Origin: Allium sativum
Lineage: Eukaryota > Streptophyta > Magnoliopsida > Asparagales > Amaryllidaceae
Assembly (NCBI GenBank): GCA_030737875.1
Contig: CM060915.1
Location: 899,065,177 to 899,129,176, forward strand
Length of the DNA stretch: 64,000 nt
Direction of reading: 5' to 3'
Both the position numbers and the translations under genes were made by a program. Shown piece by piece: positions 33,801 to 45,722 of the stretch (its first letter is position 1; each line of letters starts with the position of its first letter). The notes under the pieces are model-generated. The model made no database searches. It was not told the origin of the DNA and saw only the letters and a program-made list of their open reading frames with translations.

Positions 33801-36800
33801 GTTATCCAAGTGCTCGAGTCATCGGGCTTTCCATTTAGTGTATTTGCGAGGTGGCACTTGTCGTTGCACTTGGACTATGGCCAGTTGTATGTTGGTTTGA
33901 TATATCACTCTTAGGGTCTCCTTTCGTTCGTTGCCTTAAGTTGTGTGACATGTCATTAAACAACTCACTCTCAAGGCCTCCTTTTGGTCGTTGCCTTGAG
34001 TCGCGTGAGAAGTTTAGGCATCAGCGTTAGCCTTCTGGACATGGCCCTTTACTTGTTTTCTACTAGCCCGCTATTGTTGCGAGTGCGGGCTAGTGTTCTT
34101 GACTAGTTATCCTCTGTAAATCTACCAAAAGCAAACAAAGCGGTATTCCTGCAATATCATACATTTGCAAGCTTGTTATATATATTTCAATCAAATATAC
34201 TTGTAGTCATAGCATTACTACACTGAGTAGCAAGCAATAAATCGCATCACAAATCAGATAAGGGTATCAATTCAGTATCCCTGCAAATAAATAGCATATC
34301 ATATTGCGGCCATCATAGGGGTGTGATGTGTGTGTATGTCCCCGATCAATAGTGAATAAGTGCCTGGCCAGGGCTTTTGGGATTGATTAGGATCGACAGT
34401 GTATTACCCCCCATGTCTAGAAATAAGGGGTTCGGGCTCAGCCTTCATTCTTTCCCCTTATCTTGCAGCGAGGAAGGAGCCCTTCCATGGCATTTAATCG
34501 CAATGCCTTTATACTCCCCTGTCGTATGACCAGGATAGAGTTCGAACTCATCTTTCAGTCTGCCCCCCAATCCTTCAGTGGGGTAGGAGTTCATTTGCAG
34601 CGCTCAGTCCTTGGCGCCTTTATACTCTCCCGTCGAATACCAAGGGTAGAGTGGAATCAAGGCGGTCTTTAGTCGTGGTGCACCCTCACGCCCTGTGGAC
34701 GTCGTCTTCCCGTCCTTTATACTCTTCCTCAAGTCATGGGGTTAGAGTTATTTAGGCGAACATGCATATCATTCGCCCCGGCTCTCCTTCTACACTCTAT
34801 TTCCAAGAGCGGGAGTCCACCGTGTCGAGTGTCGTTCTCAAACTCGGTTTTAGTCCTCACTCCGCACTTCACTCTGGCGGATGGAGTTTTTTTTGGGCAA
34901 GCGGTCGGATCACACTCGCCGAGGCGCTACCTCATAATCCCTGATTCATGGGTAGAGGTTGCCATTTGCAATAATCAAGTCTCTCTCGTCTCGTCGACTT
35001 ATGGGATGGAGTTAGGTTGGACACTGCAATGTCGTCCTTCAAATGTTCTCTCAAATCATGAAAGCCAGAGCCATGGATCGAGTGGTCTTTAATCATGGCG
35101 CGCCCATCACATTCATCCTAGATGGGTACTTCTATTCAATCTCTAAGGGTAAGAGTTAGCCTGGCAAATAGTCGGAAAATGTTTGCAGAAGCTTTGCGTT
35201 CCTCCGATCAATCTATGGGAGGAGTGATTAGCACTGACCTTCGGATACCTGCATCACTCATATCGCATGAATTAGTCATGTCAATAATTCAGGAAGCATG
35301 TAAGATTAAATTACATGATTAAAAAGTAAGCATATCAAGGGGCAATGCTGCCTCCTTTATTTGGATTCATGTAATCTGATGGTGTCAGACATAGGACTGA
35401 GTCATGTAGACGGTCGAATTGCATCAATCTGAAATCGAATTCCAACTTTAAAATGCAAAAGTCAATGCATAATTATCTTTAGCTCTTCCACGTATGATTC
35501 TAGGAATGGATGTCATCTCAGATCCACCTTCAGCTATACAACCTCTTTTAGGCGGAGAGTGTGACCTTTTAAACGAGTGGTTCAGTCAAGCTTGTCATGA
35601 TATTGCTCCATAACTCTATATGTGGGTATTAGAAGTCTGATCGGTATCAAATCCTAGGTACCTACACCATCCACATATTATTTCATCTGAGTTAATTAGA
35701 TCAATAACTCAATAAGGATGCAAATATAAGAGTCATGGTTAAAGAGTAGTCCTGTTAAAGGAATGAATATGATTCTGTGTGAAAATGGTGTTGCATGTTA
35801 TCTGCATGTCCATTTTGCCTTGCCCAATCTCTGCCAGGGATGGCTTGATTGTGGTCTTGGAGTGACAAAGACAACTAGGAAAATACTGTAAGCGAATGAC
35901 AAGGTCATGTCTCCTTTAAATCGCCTTTTTGCCCCCATGCTAAGGGCAAGGGTTGAATGTCAGGGAGTCATGCAAGCCTATCATGTATCAGCTTTGAATT
36001 AGATGATGTAATCATGAGCAATCGACGTTCGAATCTCCGGTTGCACCCAATGTCTGGGACACGAGTTACTTGACTAATCCTCGATGAAGGGAGTGAAATT
36101 GTAAATCTTCACTTTCTAACTCCAAAACGTCGTTTGTCAAAAGTTTCATTTGCGTTCATCTCCCATCTAGCGGAAGGCTGATTAGTGATTTTGTCCAATC
36201 ATTCAGGGCGGTGAATTCAGCAACGAGTCTCATTGGTGTCTGTCATGGGACAACCTTCCAAGGTAAATAAGCATTGTCGCCTTGCATGTCATATCTGGAG
36301 GCATAAAGAGCGATGGCATGCCTTTCACTTCTCCTTGCTAAATGCATTCCGTGCGGCAGGAAGTTCACCATGGAGTTGTCTATGACTCTCTTCTGAGTTG
36401 TCGGAACTGTCTAACTTGGCCGGATTATTGACCTTTTGATTTTCTGTTCGTAGGATGTAAGATATGCTGTAACTTTCTAATCCATCCAACAGCTCTTCTA
36501 CCTGTTCAAGGAAAGATACGAGTTATAGTCCCTTCATCTGGAATTTCCTTCGAATCAGTACATCTCCAACACCGGGTCATTGATCATTCATTGCACCGTC
36601 AGTGTACAATAATGGGTGCTTGTATTCATTTTTCATTTTGAAGGTCCATCTTCTTCATCTAACATATCCTCTTCGGGAATGGTAAATTTAGCGATGGATT
36701 CGGCTAATGTTTGGGAATTGAGCAGTAGACACTAGGGTGAAATGTAAGCTCTGAATTCTGCTGGAGCTGGTCGGTCTAGACCTTAATCAGATAAACTTGA

Positions 36801-37600
36801 GTATGATAGCACAACTTGGGAGACTTTAAGTAATATTCATGTGTTATGTCACAACTGAAATTTGAAGTAGAGAGCTAATTGTTGATTCATATTTTCTTTA
36901 ATCTCGAGCTCTCATCATTTGACCAAGGTCGTATGGTGGCTGGTGAGCAGTCAAGTTGCCATAATTCAGGAAAGGATCCATAGGTCCAATCGTGGTGTGT
37001 GGTGGTTCAACTAGTACCTAACTATGGGTTCCAAAGTATGCTGACTTAACCCTTATTCGATGGAAATCAGTCTTCCTCGATGCAGTTGACAGCAAACAGC
37101 AATTGCAAAGGTTCGCCAAGTTCTTCGGAAGGCTAACCGCAGGACATATTTCATTCATCACATCTACAATTGAAGTGTAGCTTTGGGACAAAAGATCCTT
37201 AGCTGCTTTCTGGTATCCCCTTATTGACAATCATGGTCACTAAGATCATGGGAATTATCTTCGGAGTAGTGCTCGGACTGTTCCATACAACAATCATCCG
37301 ATGCCCCGCCGATTGGACAAGTTCAAGTCGCATAAATAAGATGGTCACTACTCGTTAGCGAGCAACATCGGTTGCATTGGTGACATATATACACTATCAG
37401 AACTAAGGAAGAGAAAGATGCTATGAGACAATCATTGTCTTGTATACTGTCCTTAATAACAAGCTGAATCCTGATCAATAGCTCCTCAAATTGGCTTACC
37501 GATGTAAATAAGTGTCATGGCTCTGGGAAGAATCCCAGACGTTGCTAACTTGCTGTGGTATTCTCAAACTATCCGTCTAATCTTCATTGACAAGCTTTGA
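30854..37600 (-). other. E7 interior, no recognisable coding sequence
   Basis: Frames on both strands are short and match no family I know. 33900-34020 holds a two-copy repeat (CTTTCGTTCGTTGCCTTAAG-like, then CTTTTGGTCGTTGCCTTGAG). 34480-35160 is a diverged array of about 100-120-bp units, each with a TTTATACTCTCCCGTCG-like part and a GGTAGAGTT-like part. Confidence 0.7.
34480..35160. repeat. Diverged tandem array, about 100-120-bp unit
   Basis: Copies begin near GCCTTTATACTCCCCTGTCG (about 34503), GCCTTTATACTCTCCCGTCG (about 34617) and CCTTTATACTCTTCC (about 34714), with weaker copies further right. Each has a following [G/A]G[G/A]TAGAGTT-like box. Copies are too diverged to define exact limits. 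Confidence 0.5.
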
Positions 37601-38248
37601 TAACTTTTGTTAGCTAAAATGTACGCCGAGCCGAAGGCGAGGCCGTGAGCGGGTCCGGGCGCAGCGCCGGTGGGGGTCTGGGGCCCCACAGTCCCGACGG
37701 TGATCGACCGAACGATTTTTTCGATTTTGGACGATGGAGCCTTTTCTGAAATGATCTGAAAAATGTATTTTTCCCCAAAAACAGCTATTTCTGTTCGGAC
37801 CGGATCGTGCCTTCCAGTAGCGGTTCGGAGTCGTCTTCACGTTGGGTCGGGTCAGACTAGTTCCTCCGAACCGGATCAGAGCATCATCAACTGGCCGGTT
37901 CGGGTCTTTTCCTGTGGTTCGGGTCGGATTGAATTTTTCATTTTATTGGGGTCGGATCGGACTCCTGGTCATTCGATCCGAACCGATGCTGCTATTACTA
38001 GTTCCAGCGTCTCAGTGTATAACTTCGTGGGGTCGGGTCGGACCCGACCCGAACTGAGTGGGGCTATCCGAACCGAAGCCATGCGATTCTGCATCAACTC
38101 AATCCAATCTGCTGGTCACCCGCATCCGATCCAGAGACTTTTTCGAACTGGAAAGTCATTAAAAATGTTGAATTAGCCAGATTTCCTCATCGGACTTGGC
38201 GATCCAATAGTAGAATGGAGAATCCCTATATGTTGAGAATCTTCATTT
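37601..38248. other. E7 leader with G+C-rich block and GGTTCGGATC cluster
   Basis: 37610-37700 is strongly G+C-rich with self-complementary pieces such as GGGGTCTGGGGCCCCACA. 37790-38130 has many GGTTCGG, GGGTCGG and CCGAACC words. It follows the primer-binding site on the minus strand, so it is the 5' untranslated leader. No convincing coding frame. Confidence 0.55.
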
Positions 38249-38264
38249 CTCAGTGAAAGCACCA
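38249..38264 (-). other. E7 primer-binding site (not initiator Met)
   Basis: The minus strand reads TGGTGCTTTCACTGAG, four bases inside the right LTR. It starts TGG as expected for pairing to a tRNA CCA end. A threonine tRNA is a possible primer, but I could not verify this. Confidence 0.6.
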
Positions 38265-38268
38265 AAAT

Positions 38269-39102
38269 GTTAAACCAAAAAATGGTCCTAACACCCAATT
38301 GATCATATTTTGCAGAGAATAATGAGGAATCATGAACTAAAAACAAGAAAAATCAGTCAACACACGAAATTTATAGTGGTTCGGCGTTAATGAGCCTACG
38401 TCCACTTCATAATTTCTCATTTCGTTCATGGATTACAATTACAATGAATTTAATCACTCAATCGCTCAAATACCATGAATAATTCTCTCCGAATTCATTG
38501 ATTTTCATTGGAGAAGAAGGTGGTTATTGATGGGGGAATTCGGCCTTGGCTACCATGAATGAATGAAATGCCAAAAGTCCCTTCAAATGGCCATGTTGTG
38601 GTGTATTTATAGCTGTAGAGAAGCTCTGGGCGGTTCCGGTTTAGATGGGCCACGTGGCGTGACCGGAGGAGATCTCAGAAGTAGTGGAGAACGCGGAAAA
38701 GTGGTTACCAGGTCGTGCTTTGCCAAGTGGAGTCCGATCTGCAATTGTAGGAGTCGGTTATGCCAAGAGAAGAGGTCAAACTCCGTGTGCAGAAGCAGGT
38801 CCAGTCGGATCGGATCCGAACCGAACCGGTTGTTCGAGCAGAATGCCTGCACGCACTTCTGTGCAGAATACTTCAGGCGGTTCGGGTAGAGGGTACTCCG
38901 ATCTGATCCGGGGAGGGGGATCCGATCCGATCTGAAAGGAGGGATCCGATCCGATCCGAATGGGGGATCCGATCCGGTGACATTTGCATGAATAATTCAA
39001 GTTTTGCAGCTTTCTATCACTCCACTCATGTGATCGCCAATCAATGTAAGTTCGTACCCAAGTCCCTGGCTTTGGGTAGCTTGGTTACAAAGCAGGCTAA
39101 CA
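38269..39102 (-). repeat. E7 5' LTR (right copy)
   Basis: 834 bp, about ten substitutions from the left copy. First bases TGTTAAACC, last CTAACA. Minus-strand TATA box at 38603-38611. Confidence 0.92.
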
Positions 39103-39107
39103 AATAA
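39103..39107. other. E7 target-site duplication, right copy
   Basis: AATAA, identical to 29995-29999. Confidence 0.9.
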
Positions 39108-41132
39108 CATAGCCTTATTTATTTCTACCGGTTATACTTACCTACAGGTGTCTTTAATACATAACCCCTAATTTTGCGACCGGTTATGCTTACCTATAGG
39201 TGTCTTTAATTACATAACCCTATCACTTCTACAAGTTATGTTTACCCTAAAAGTTGTCTTTAATTACATAACCTTAACGGGTTAAGTTTGCGGGCCTATA
39301 TGTGAATATTACCCATCCCCTCTTCAGATTTACTTAACCCACCCTTAACCATGTGTACTTAACCCCCAACTTAAATTTAAGTTCATACAATCCCTATGGA
39401 TTAACTTAGGTTAAGTAGTCCCATTCTTTACCATGTCCATTTATGGTTTCATAATGGGCCAAACCTCCCACATTAGGCCTACAACATGTGGATGTTGGAT
39501 ATGCCGGTCGGGTCCGGGCAGACTTATTCCACAGTTGGGCCTAATCTCGTGTCATAGCCCGATTCATATTTTCGTATTTAGACCTCCCACATTAGGATCA
39601 ACATTAGTGGCTGCTGGACATGCCGGTCGGGTCCGGGCGGACTTCCACCACTAATGCAACCTAACCTCGTGTCATAAGTACAATTATAATTCCTAATTGT
39701 AATTACTAGACATTCCATTTTTAATGAATTAATTAATCCTTTCCTTTTATAGGTGTCAATACCTATTTTACCCAATAATTTGAATTACATGTCCATAAAT
39801 GTTCATATTCAAATTATGCCATTTTAACCCTTTTTCCCCCGTTCCTTAACTAGCTCCCTCACAAAATTGGCAACATGCCTAAGCTAGACAATAGCCTAGT
39901 CATAAACGATAATAGGGAAAATAATGGGAATAGAACTAAAATGATCATATTGGCATAAACATAAACAAGTATGATACTAAGGTGAACATACATACTAGCA
40001 TCGACATGAAATTGTCATCATAACAAGGTGGACATAAAATTGATGAACTATGATGTCACAATATCTAAATTAGCAATTTATATGTCCAATCGGTTTAGAT
40101 CTAACATGATAACATAAGGTGATAATTTAGATCACATAAAATAGATCTAACATGTTAATATATGGTGATAATTTAGATCACATAAAATAGATCTAACTTG
40201 TTAACATAAGGTGATAATTTAGATCACATAAAATAAATCTAACATGAATCATAAGGTGATAATTTAGATCACATAAAATAGATCGAAAATGAATCATAAG
40301 GAGACAATCTAGATCACATAAAGTAGATATAACATGTTAACATAAGGTGACAATTTAGATCACACATAAAATAGAACTATACACATCATAGCATATCATA
40401 AAATTTACAAAACCAAAATCCAGAATAATAACATAATATAACAATCACAATTGAATTGGATCTAGAGAAATAGATCTATCATGACATAGCATAAGATCTA
40501 ACAATAACATAGATTAAAAGTCTACAACGTATCCAAATCACATTCTTTCATAATTCACTATTATTTGTCCAAACCTAAAGGCAACTAGTACACACTGTGA
40601 TTGGATTGCTAAGATAATAGGAAAGGTGCTAAGTCTATGCTTGAATCTCAGAATTTGATATGCTTTAGAAGAAGATGAGATACCCTAGTTCAGTTCAAAA
40701 TCCGGCATAGTTTAGCCGCCATGATTTCTAAGGAAGAAATATGTGAAATGGCCATATATTTATAGCTGCATAACCATCTGGAACCGACTGCCACATAAGC
40801 CCTAGGGTAAATCAGGTCGCGGGTTGCCTCCTACTTAGGCAAAGGCCCAAATAGCCAAAAAAAACTATTCTGGGCACGCTTTATAGGTGCGCCGGTGTAA
40901 AAATACATGGGCGCACTTGTCAAGTGAGCTGGGAGTTTCTGCTTTTTCTCCCAAACTTCTATCGTCCATAACTTCTTCATACGTTATCCGTTTTACGCAA
41001 ACCAGGTGTCTACCTTGACCAGAATTTTGAGACAGACGCAATGGCGCAGTTCATTTCCCTTAATTCTGAATATTAAATTAATTATTCTTTAATTTATCCT
41101 CTTTAAAGTTAACAAAATTACGGGGTATTACA

Positions 41133-41500
41133 CATATATACATACACTGTATGTGTATACATGTATAGTGCACTAGCAGTATATATATATATGAGCACTA
41201 GAGGATTTGTCTAACTTGTGGTATTTAAAGTTTATCGCTGTGAATATCACAAGTTGTCTAGACACAGATGGATATCCATTAAAAATCAGATCAAATCATG
41301 AAAAATGATGAGAAACACACCAAAATTCTGAGGCGAACAAAATTTTAAAATAAAAATTATATTTGATAGAATATAATTTTTTTTCTTCTGTTTTACTGTG
41401 TTTTTCTTCTATGATAGGTAACCATAAGACTGGAACTACTGTGAAGCTTGCAGAAGGAAGAAGACAAGAGTATGTATTAGTGAGTAAATGTATGAATATC
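41133..41500. other. Flank between E6 and E8
   Basis: Low-complexity TATA/CA-rich start, then AT-rich sequence. No gene signal. Its last five bases (ATATC) are the E8 target copy. Confidence 0.4.
41496..41500. other. E8 target-site duplication, left copy
   Basis: ATATC; the identical right copy is 55785-55789. Confidence 0.95.
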
Positions 41501-42547
41501 TGTAACGACCTGAGTTTTCAAATCGGAAAAAAAATTATTTAACGATAAATTCCTAGAAACAAACAAACAAATAAAATAAAACTATAAAATTTAGTTATTA
41601 AAATGAATACATTCAAAGTTTATTGAATTTATAAATAAAAAAATAAATATTTGCATGTAAAGAATTTGAAAACAAATTTGCAATCAAAACATTATATGTT
41701 CGTTCCGTATAATTCTAATAAATTTAAACTGAATAAATTTGAATGACCGTTCATTAAACTCGGTGAAATTAAAAATAAAAAAACAGAGTTTTTATAAAAT
41801 GTTCAAAGCACTGATAACTGTGTGCCATTGTGTTCGTCTCGGCGTCCTGATTCCAATGGTATATTTATACCGATATTTCGGTGTCTGTAAAGACAAAGGG
41901 ATAGACAGTTATTTCCATACAGGTGACCCTGAAAAAAAAATACAAATTTACAATGTAACCGACGGGAGACAAAACAAAATAAATGATCTTCGAAAAATCA
42001 AATAATATCTAGGAAAGTGGTGAGCATTAATGAGGGATGCAGGCCACGTTATTTTTCTTTGTTGCATTTATGAGGAGTCTTCACATTAAATGGGGATAGC
42101 AGCACATCATTTTGCCACTGTACATCATAATCCACCTACCACCTTTATTCTTATATCAGCTCCCAACTCCATCTGCTCCCTTTCAAATCTTCATTTTCTT
42201 TCTCCATTCATTTTTCTTGCTTCTAAAAAAATTGTCCCGTATAAAAAAAAAAAAAAACAAACAGAAAAAAAGAAAGAAAAACAACATGACAGCACGCATG
42301 AAGTAACAGCCACCATCCCACTTTACTTCTTGCTCTTGCGTCCTCTCTCCTTCTTGTTCCACAGAAGAAAAAAAAACCATTCGTTCCATTGTCTTGCTCC
42401 GGCCTCTCTCCTAATCAAGCTCCTACATCTCCAGCGACCGCACCAAGCTCCGACGGCCTTCGTATTGAACTCCGGCAACCTCGGCAACAACCGCGACAAC
42501 TCCATATCCGCTAACTTCCGTCGTCGTGTAGCTCTCGGAACCCGAAT

Positions 42548-42553
42548 GTGAGT
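42548..42553 (+). promoter_or_regulatory. Candidate leader 5' splice site in the E8 LTR
   Basis: AAT|GTGAGT follows a C/T-rich leader and precedes AT- and TG-rich sequence. The 3' LTR copy is at 52098. Paired with the acceptor at 46478 it would remove a 3.9-kb intron holding the rest of the LTR and the primer-binding site. Not proven. Confidence 0.4.
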
Positions 42554-43285
42554 TGTTACTCACGCCTAAACTTCTCTAATGTGTTTGCTATACATTTATA
42601 CACACATGAACGATAGTGTATGCATGCAGCTTGTAGTGTATGCGAGTGTGTGGGTTCAGGCGTATGTGTATTTGTCTATATATGTAGTGTTGAGAGTGGC
42701 TTGAGATGTACGTAGGTAAAATAAAATAAAATAAAAAGAAGAAGACATAATTGGAAAAACACTCTTCACGCAAGAAACCAGGAGGTCATCTTTCCACGCA
42801 AAAGATTTCATTTCTTCCACCTGCAAATGAAGTTTCTCATGCATGAACCATATTTGCTTTCATTTCTTCCCCACCCAAACAAAATTTCTAATTTCTATTT
42901 TGTGTCCTTTATATAAGTATGCCAGCACATGATCTAGTATAGGACATGGAGTTCATATTTTATATTTGAGATAGACATTTAGTTGGTTTTTGCTGGGGAA
43001 CACATACATTGGCGGATCACATAGGAAAAAAGAATTTGACACCACATGTTCATTTTTTAGCATTCAATATATTTCTAAATCACAATATTTCTTCTCTGTA
43101 TGCAAGTGTATTTCCAACTGGTTTTGTTCATGCATGTATTGAGTGTATTTGTTGGACATGTCCAAGAAAATGTGTGCATGGATTCTTTTAAATGTGCTTG
43201 TTGTATATCAAAAAGGGAACACTTTCATGCTCCTCTTCTTCCAAATTTTCATTCTTTTCTTTGGCCTTAGTAAAACGTGATTTTA

Positions 43286-43289
<4 letters not shown>

Positions 43290-43318
<29 letters not shown>
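43290..43318 (+). repeat. Poly-A tract in the E8 LTR (29 bases; 31 in the 3' copy)
   Basis: The 3' LTR counterpart is 52840-52870. Confidence 0.9.
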
Positions 43319-43321
<3 letters not shown>

Positions 43322-43795
43322 ACAAAACGCATGGAAGAAAGGAGGGGAGGACACATGCAGGCATGCGTGAAAGAGCATGCAAGATGGAGGATTCATACAT
43401 AAAAAAAAAAAAAAAGGAACTTTCACTTATTTTGTTTTTGGAAGCAACTTAAGTATAGGATTTCTTCTTTGGGAAACAATACACAAAGCATTCGGTCATG
43501 TTTGTTTGCGGATGCATATTTATGGAACTTTCACTTACTGTGTGCATGTGCATATTCATTTATATGTGTTTGTTCTGGGTTTATGCATGAGTGTTGTGCA
43601 GTGTGTGCGTTTAAATGTATACATGTGTGTTTAAATGTGTGATATGCATGTGTGTTTAAAAGTGTGTTAGTGTGGTGCTGTGTATATGCATGTGTGTTAT
43701 GCGTGTGTGTGTACCTGTGCTGGTATGAGATATGCATGCAAATGAATGTGGGGGAAAATTTCTTTTGGCACAAACTCACTTACCAGTAAACTAAG

Positions 43796-43831
<36 letters not shown>
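43796..43831 (+). repeat. Poly-A tract in the E8 LTR (36 bases; 42 in the 3' copy)
   Basis: The 3' LTR counterpart is 53348-53389. A third tract of 18 bases lies at 44624-44641 and is identical in both LTRs. Confidence 0.9.
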
Positions 43832-43833
<2 letters not shown>

Positions 43834-43989
43834 AGGAGAGAAGCAGTAAGGTGAATGCAAACTTTGCCTACTTCCATCTTTCCATACACTACACGCATGG
43901 ATCCAAGAAATGAGAGGAGGTCCATTCATTTTGACATTTTCTTCTTCCTGGTAGTGATTTCTCCCTCCCCTTTTTTTAAAACAAATGGC

Positions 43990-44580
43990 AAAGGTAAGTA
44001 ACATATGGTTCAGTAAAATGGTGCATGGTTTTAAAATGAACACATAGCTTAAATATGTTACATTCACTATATTTTTAAAAAAAAAATATTTAGCTAGTTT
44101 AATAAAATAAAAAGACATCTTTTGCAGACCCAAAATATTTAGAAAAGTATGTAAGATCGTAAAAGGGACACATCGAACTCAAATGGCTCTCTTTCAAAAA
44201 TGAACTGTACAAGCTTTTTCACAGTTTCAGCGCAAACCGAACACCAAAACTGACAAATGAATATATTTCGGTAATCAGCGCGACGAGACGGACACAACGG
44301 TATATAATTTGCAGTTTCTGCATGCTCCGTTCAAAAACGCGTTACGGACCCCTTTGACGTAAAAATGCGGACATGAAACGGAGGTCAAAACGTCCGATTT
44401 TCGCGAAACAAATTCCACCGTTGGATTACTGTCAACGAATAGAATATTTTTCATGTTTGTCTGAACTTGTTTTGAACTGATTTTAAAAATCGTTAAAATT
44501 TGAACTGTTATGCGCAGCTTTGCACTGAAAATTGCGCGACCGACGACATTCAAATTTTTCGATGAAATTTTTACAGCTAC
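43990..44580 (+). repeat. LTR segment found inverted in E9
   Basis: The reverse complement of this segment aligns with 56390-56990. Shared blocks include CGCGCAATTTTCAGTGCAAA, GAACGGAGCAT and GTTGTGTCCGT (as read in E9). It lies between two poly-A tracts in E8. Its 3' LTR copy is about 53548-54138. Confidence 0.8.
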
Positions 44581-45671
44581 TACATTTCACGATACGTATT
44601 TCAAATATCAAATTCCCGTTATGAAAAAAAAAAAAAAAAAAGAATTGTTTCAAATTTTGAAGATTAAACTTTGGTTTAAATTATATACATGAAAATTTGA
44701 TTTAAATTGATAATGAAATATTAAGTGATTTAAATTTTATTTTAAACTTATTGAAATAACCATTGTTGAACCTTTATTGAAAAAAAAAACGTTAGCTTAA
44801 ATATTTAAGGAAATAAATTTCAAAATTGTAAATTTTGGATACAAATTTAGTTGAGAAAAACAATATAGTTAAATGAAGTAAAATTATGAAATTTGAAAGT
44901 GATCTTAAGTGAAATATTCAATATTTGGAAATTGTAAATTTTATAAAAGAAAATACAACTTTAGTTTATTGATTTGGAACTTTGGAATTAGACACAAAGT
45001 TAAGTAAACGACAAAATATTGTTAATATTTCAAAGTGGAATATTTGATGGTTCAAATTTGAATAAGGAAGTTGAAATACAATTATGGTTTCATCTTTTCG
45101 AAATTAATCAATGAAAAATAAAATTGAATAACGTTAGTTGTCAAAGAGACCGGAGCCAATTATGGACACATTCTCTGTCGATACTGGAACCACTTTGATA
45201 ACTATGTTCGTGAAGTGATGATCCAGAATGAAGTGGTTGTTTTTTTGTGTTCGTTGGCTGGATTGAAGAAAGTGAACGATAATGGATGACCGACACTTGT
45301 GTCAAATTTGAAATGACTAAAACAGGAGCCGTGCCGGACCATTGAGGCTAGCTACCTCTAGCAGACACACTTCTTTGTGTATTATATTTTTGTTATTTGG
45401 TGATCACCCTTGATTTTGGGAGTGTTGTGTTGCGGTGGGCCGTTAGGGGTTACCACCAGTCCGGATCAGGCAAACTGGTAGTATCCTACCTTGGGCATTG
45501 CCTCACGTGCCTTGTCATACGTTTTATCCTTATGCGCGACCACTACGAGTTCTATTTAACATGTGCCTATAGGGGACTCACTGGCTACCGACGTTCTACT
45601 GGTTGTGTTACAGGACCTGCATAGAACACATTGTTTAAAAACGTGTTAAGGGGGATCAATGTAAAGCCTTA

Positions 45672-45722
45672 ACGCTATTTTTAGTATTTTATATTACTGA
45701 TAGACATTACATATAATAGCGT
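45672..45722 (+). other. Inverted repeat near the 3' end of the E8 LTR
   Basis: ACGCTATT (45672-45679) and AATAGCGT (45715-45722) can pair over a 35-base loop. E9 keeps ACGCTAT/ATAGCGT at 60858-60864 and 60903-60909 although the loop differs. Possible role in RNA 3' end formation, untested. Confidence 0.5.

Larger units (their letters stand above)
30000..39102 (-). mobile_element. E7: 9.1-kb non-coding LTR element (minus strand)
   Basis: LTRs 30000-30834 and 38269-39102 bound it, each TGTTAGA/TGTTAAA...CTAACA, with a perfect AATAA duplication at 29995-29999 and 39103-39107. Primer-binding and polypurine sites place the 5' LTR on the right. The LTRs differ at about ten positions by eye. The 7.4-kb interior has no frame above about 140 codons and no D-T-G-A, Y/F-x-D-D or DDE pattern that I could find, so it fits the large-retrotransposon-derivative class, dependent on another element's proteins. 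It lies in the E6 LTR and is younger than E6. E1 is a relative. Confidence 0.9.
20730..41132 (-). mobile_element. E6: full-length, inactive chromovirus (minus strand), split by E7
   Basis: Two related LTRs (20730-23865 and 28949-41132, the second split by E7) enclose a 5.1-kb interior with a primer-binding site, gag, protease, RT, RNase H, integrase and chromodomain in canonical Ty3 order, all on the minus strand. The frame is broken by many stops and frameshifts. Ignoring E7 and its duplicated target, the second LTR is about 3.08 kb against 3.14 kb for the first. LTR and gag sequences place it in E2's family. The flanks TGTAT (20725-20729) and CATAT (41133-41137) could be a target duplication altered by two transitions, but the surroundings are low-complexity. 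Confidence 0.9.
28949..41132 (-). repeat. E6 5' LTR (right copy), interrupted by E7
   Basis: Parts 28949-29999 and 39108-41132 align in order with 20730-23865, so E7 plus one copy of its target is an insertion. The outer edge reads CGGGGTATTACA. The donor-like site has changed to GTGTGT here (near 40600). Differences from the left copy are frequent, which fits an old element. Confidence 0.9.

Noticed and set aside
42090..42551. A 153-codon open frame in the E8 LTR, duplicated with changes in the 3' LTR.
   Set aside because: The homologous frame in the 3' LTR is broken by a one-base A-run difference. Composition is that of a C/T-rich leader and no domain is recognisable.
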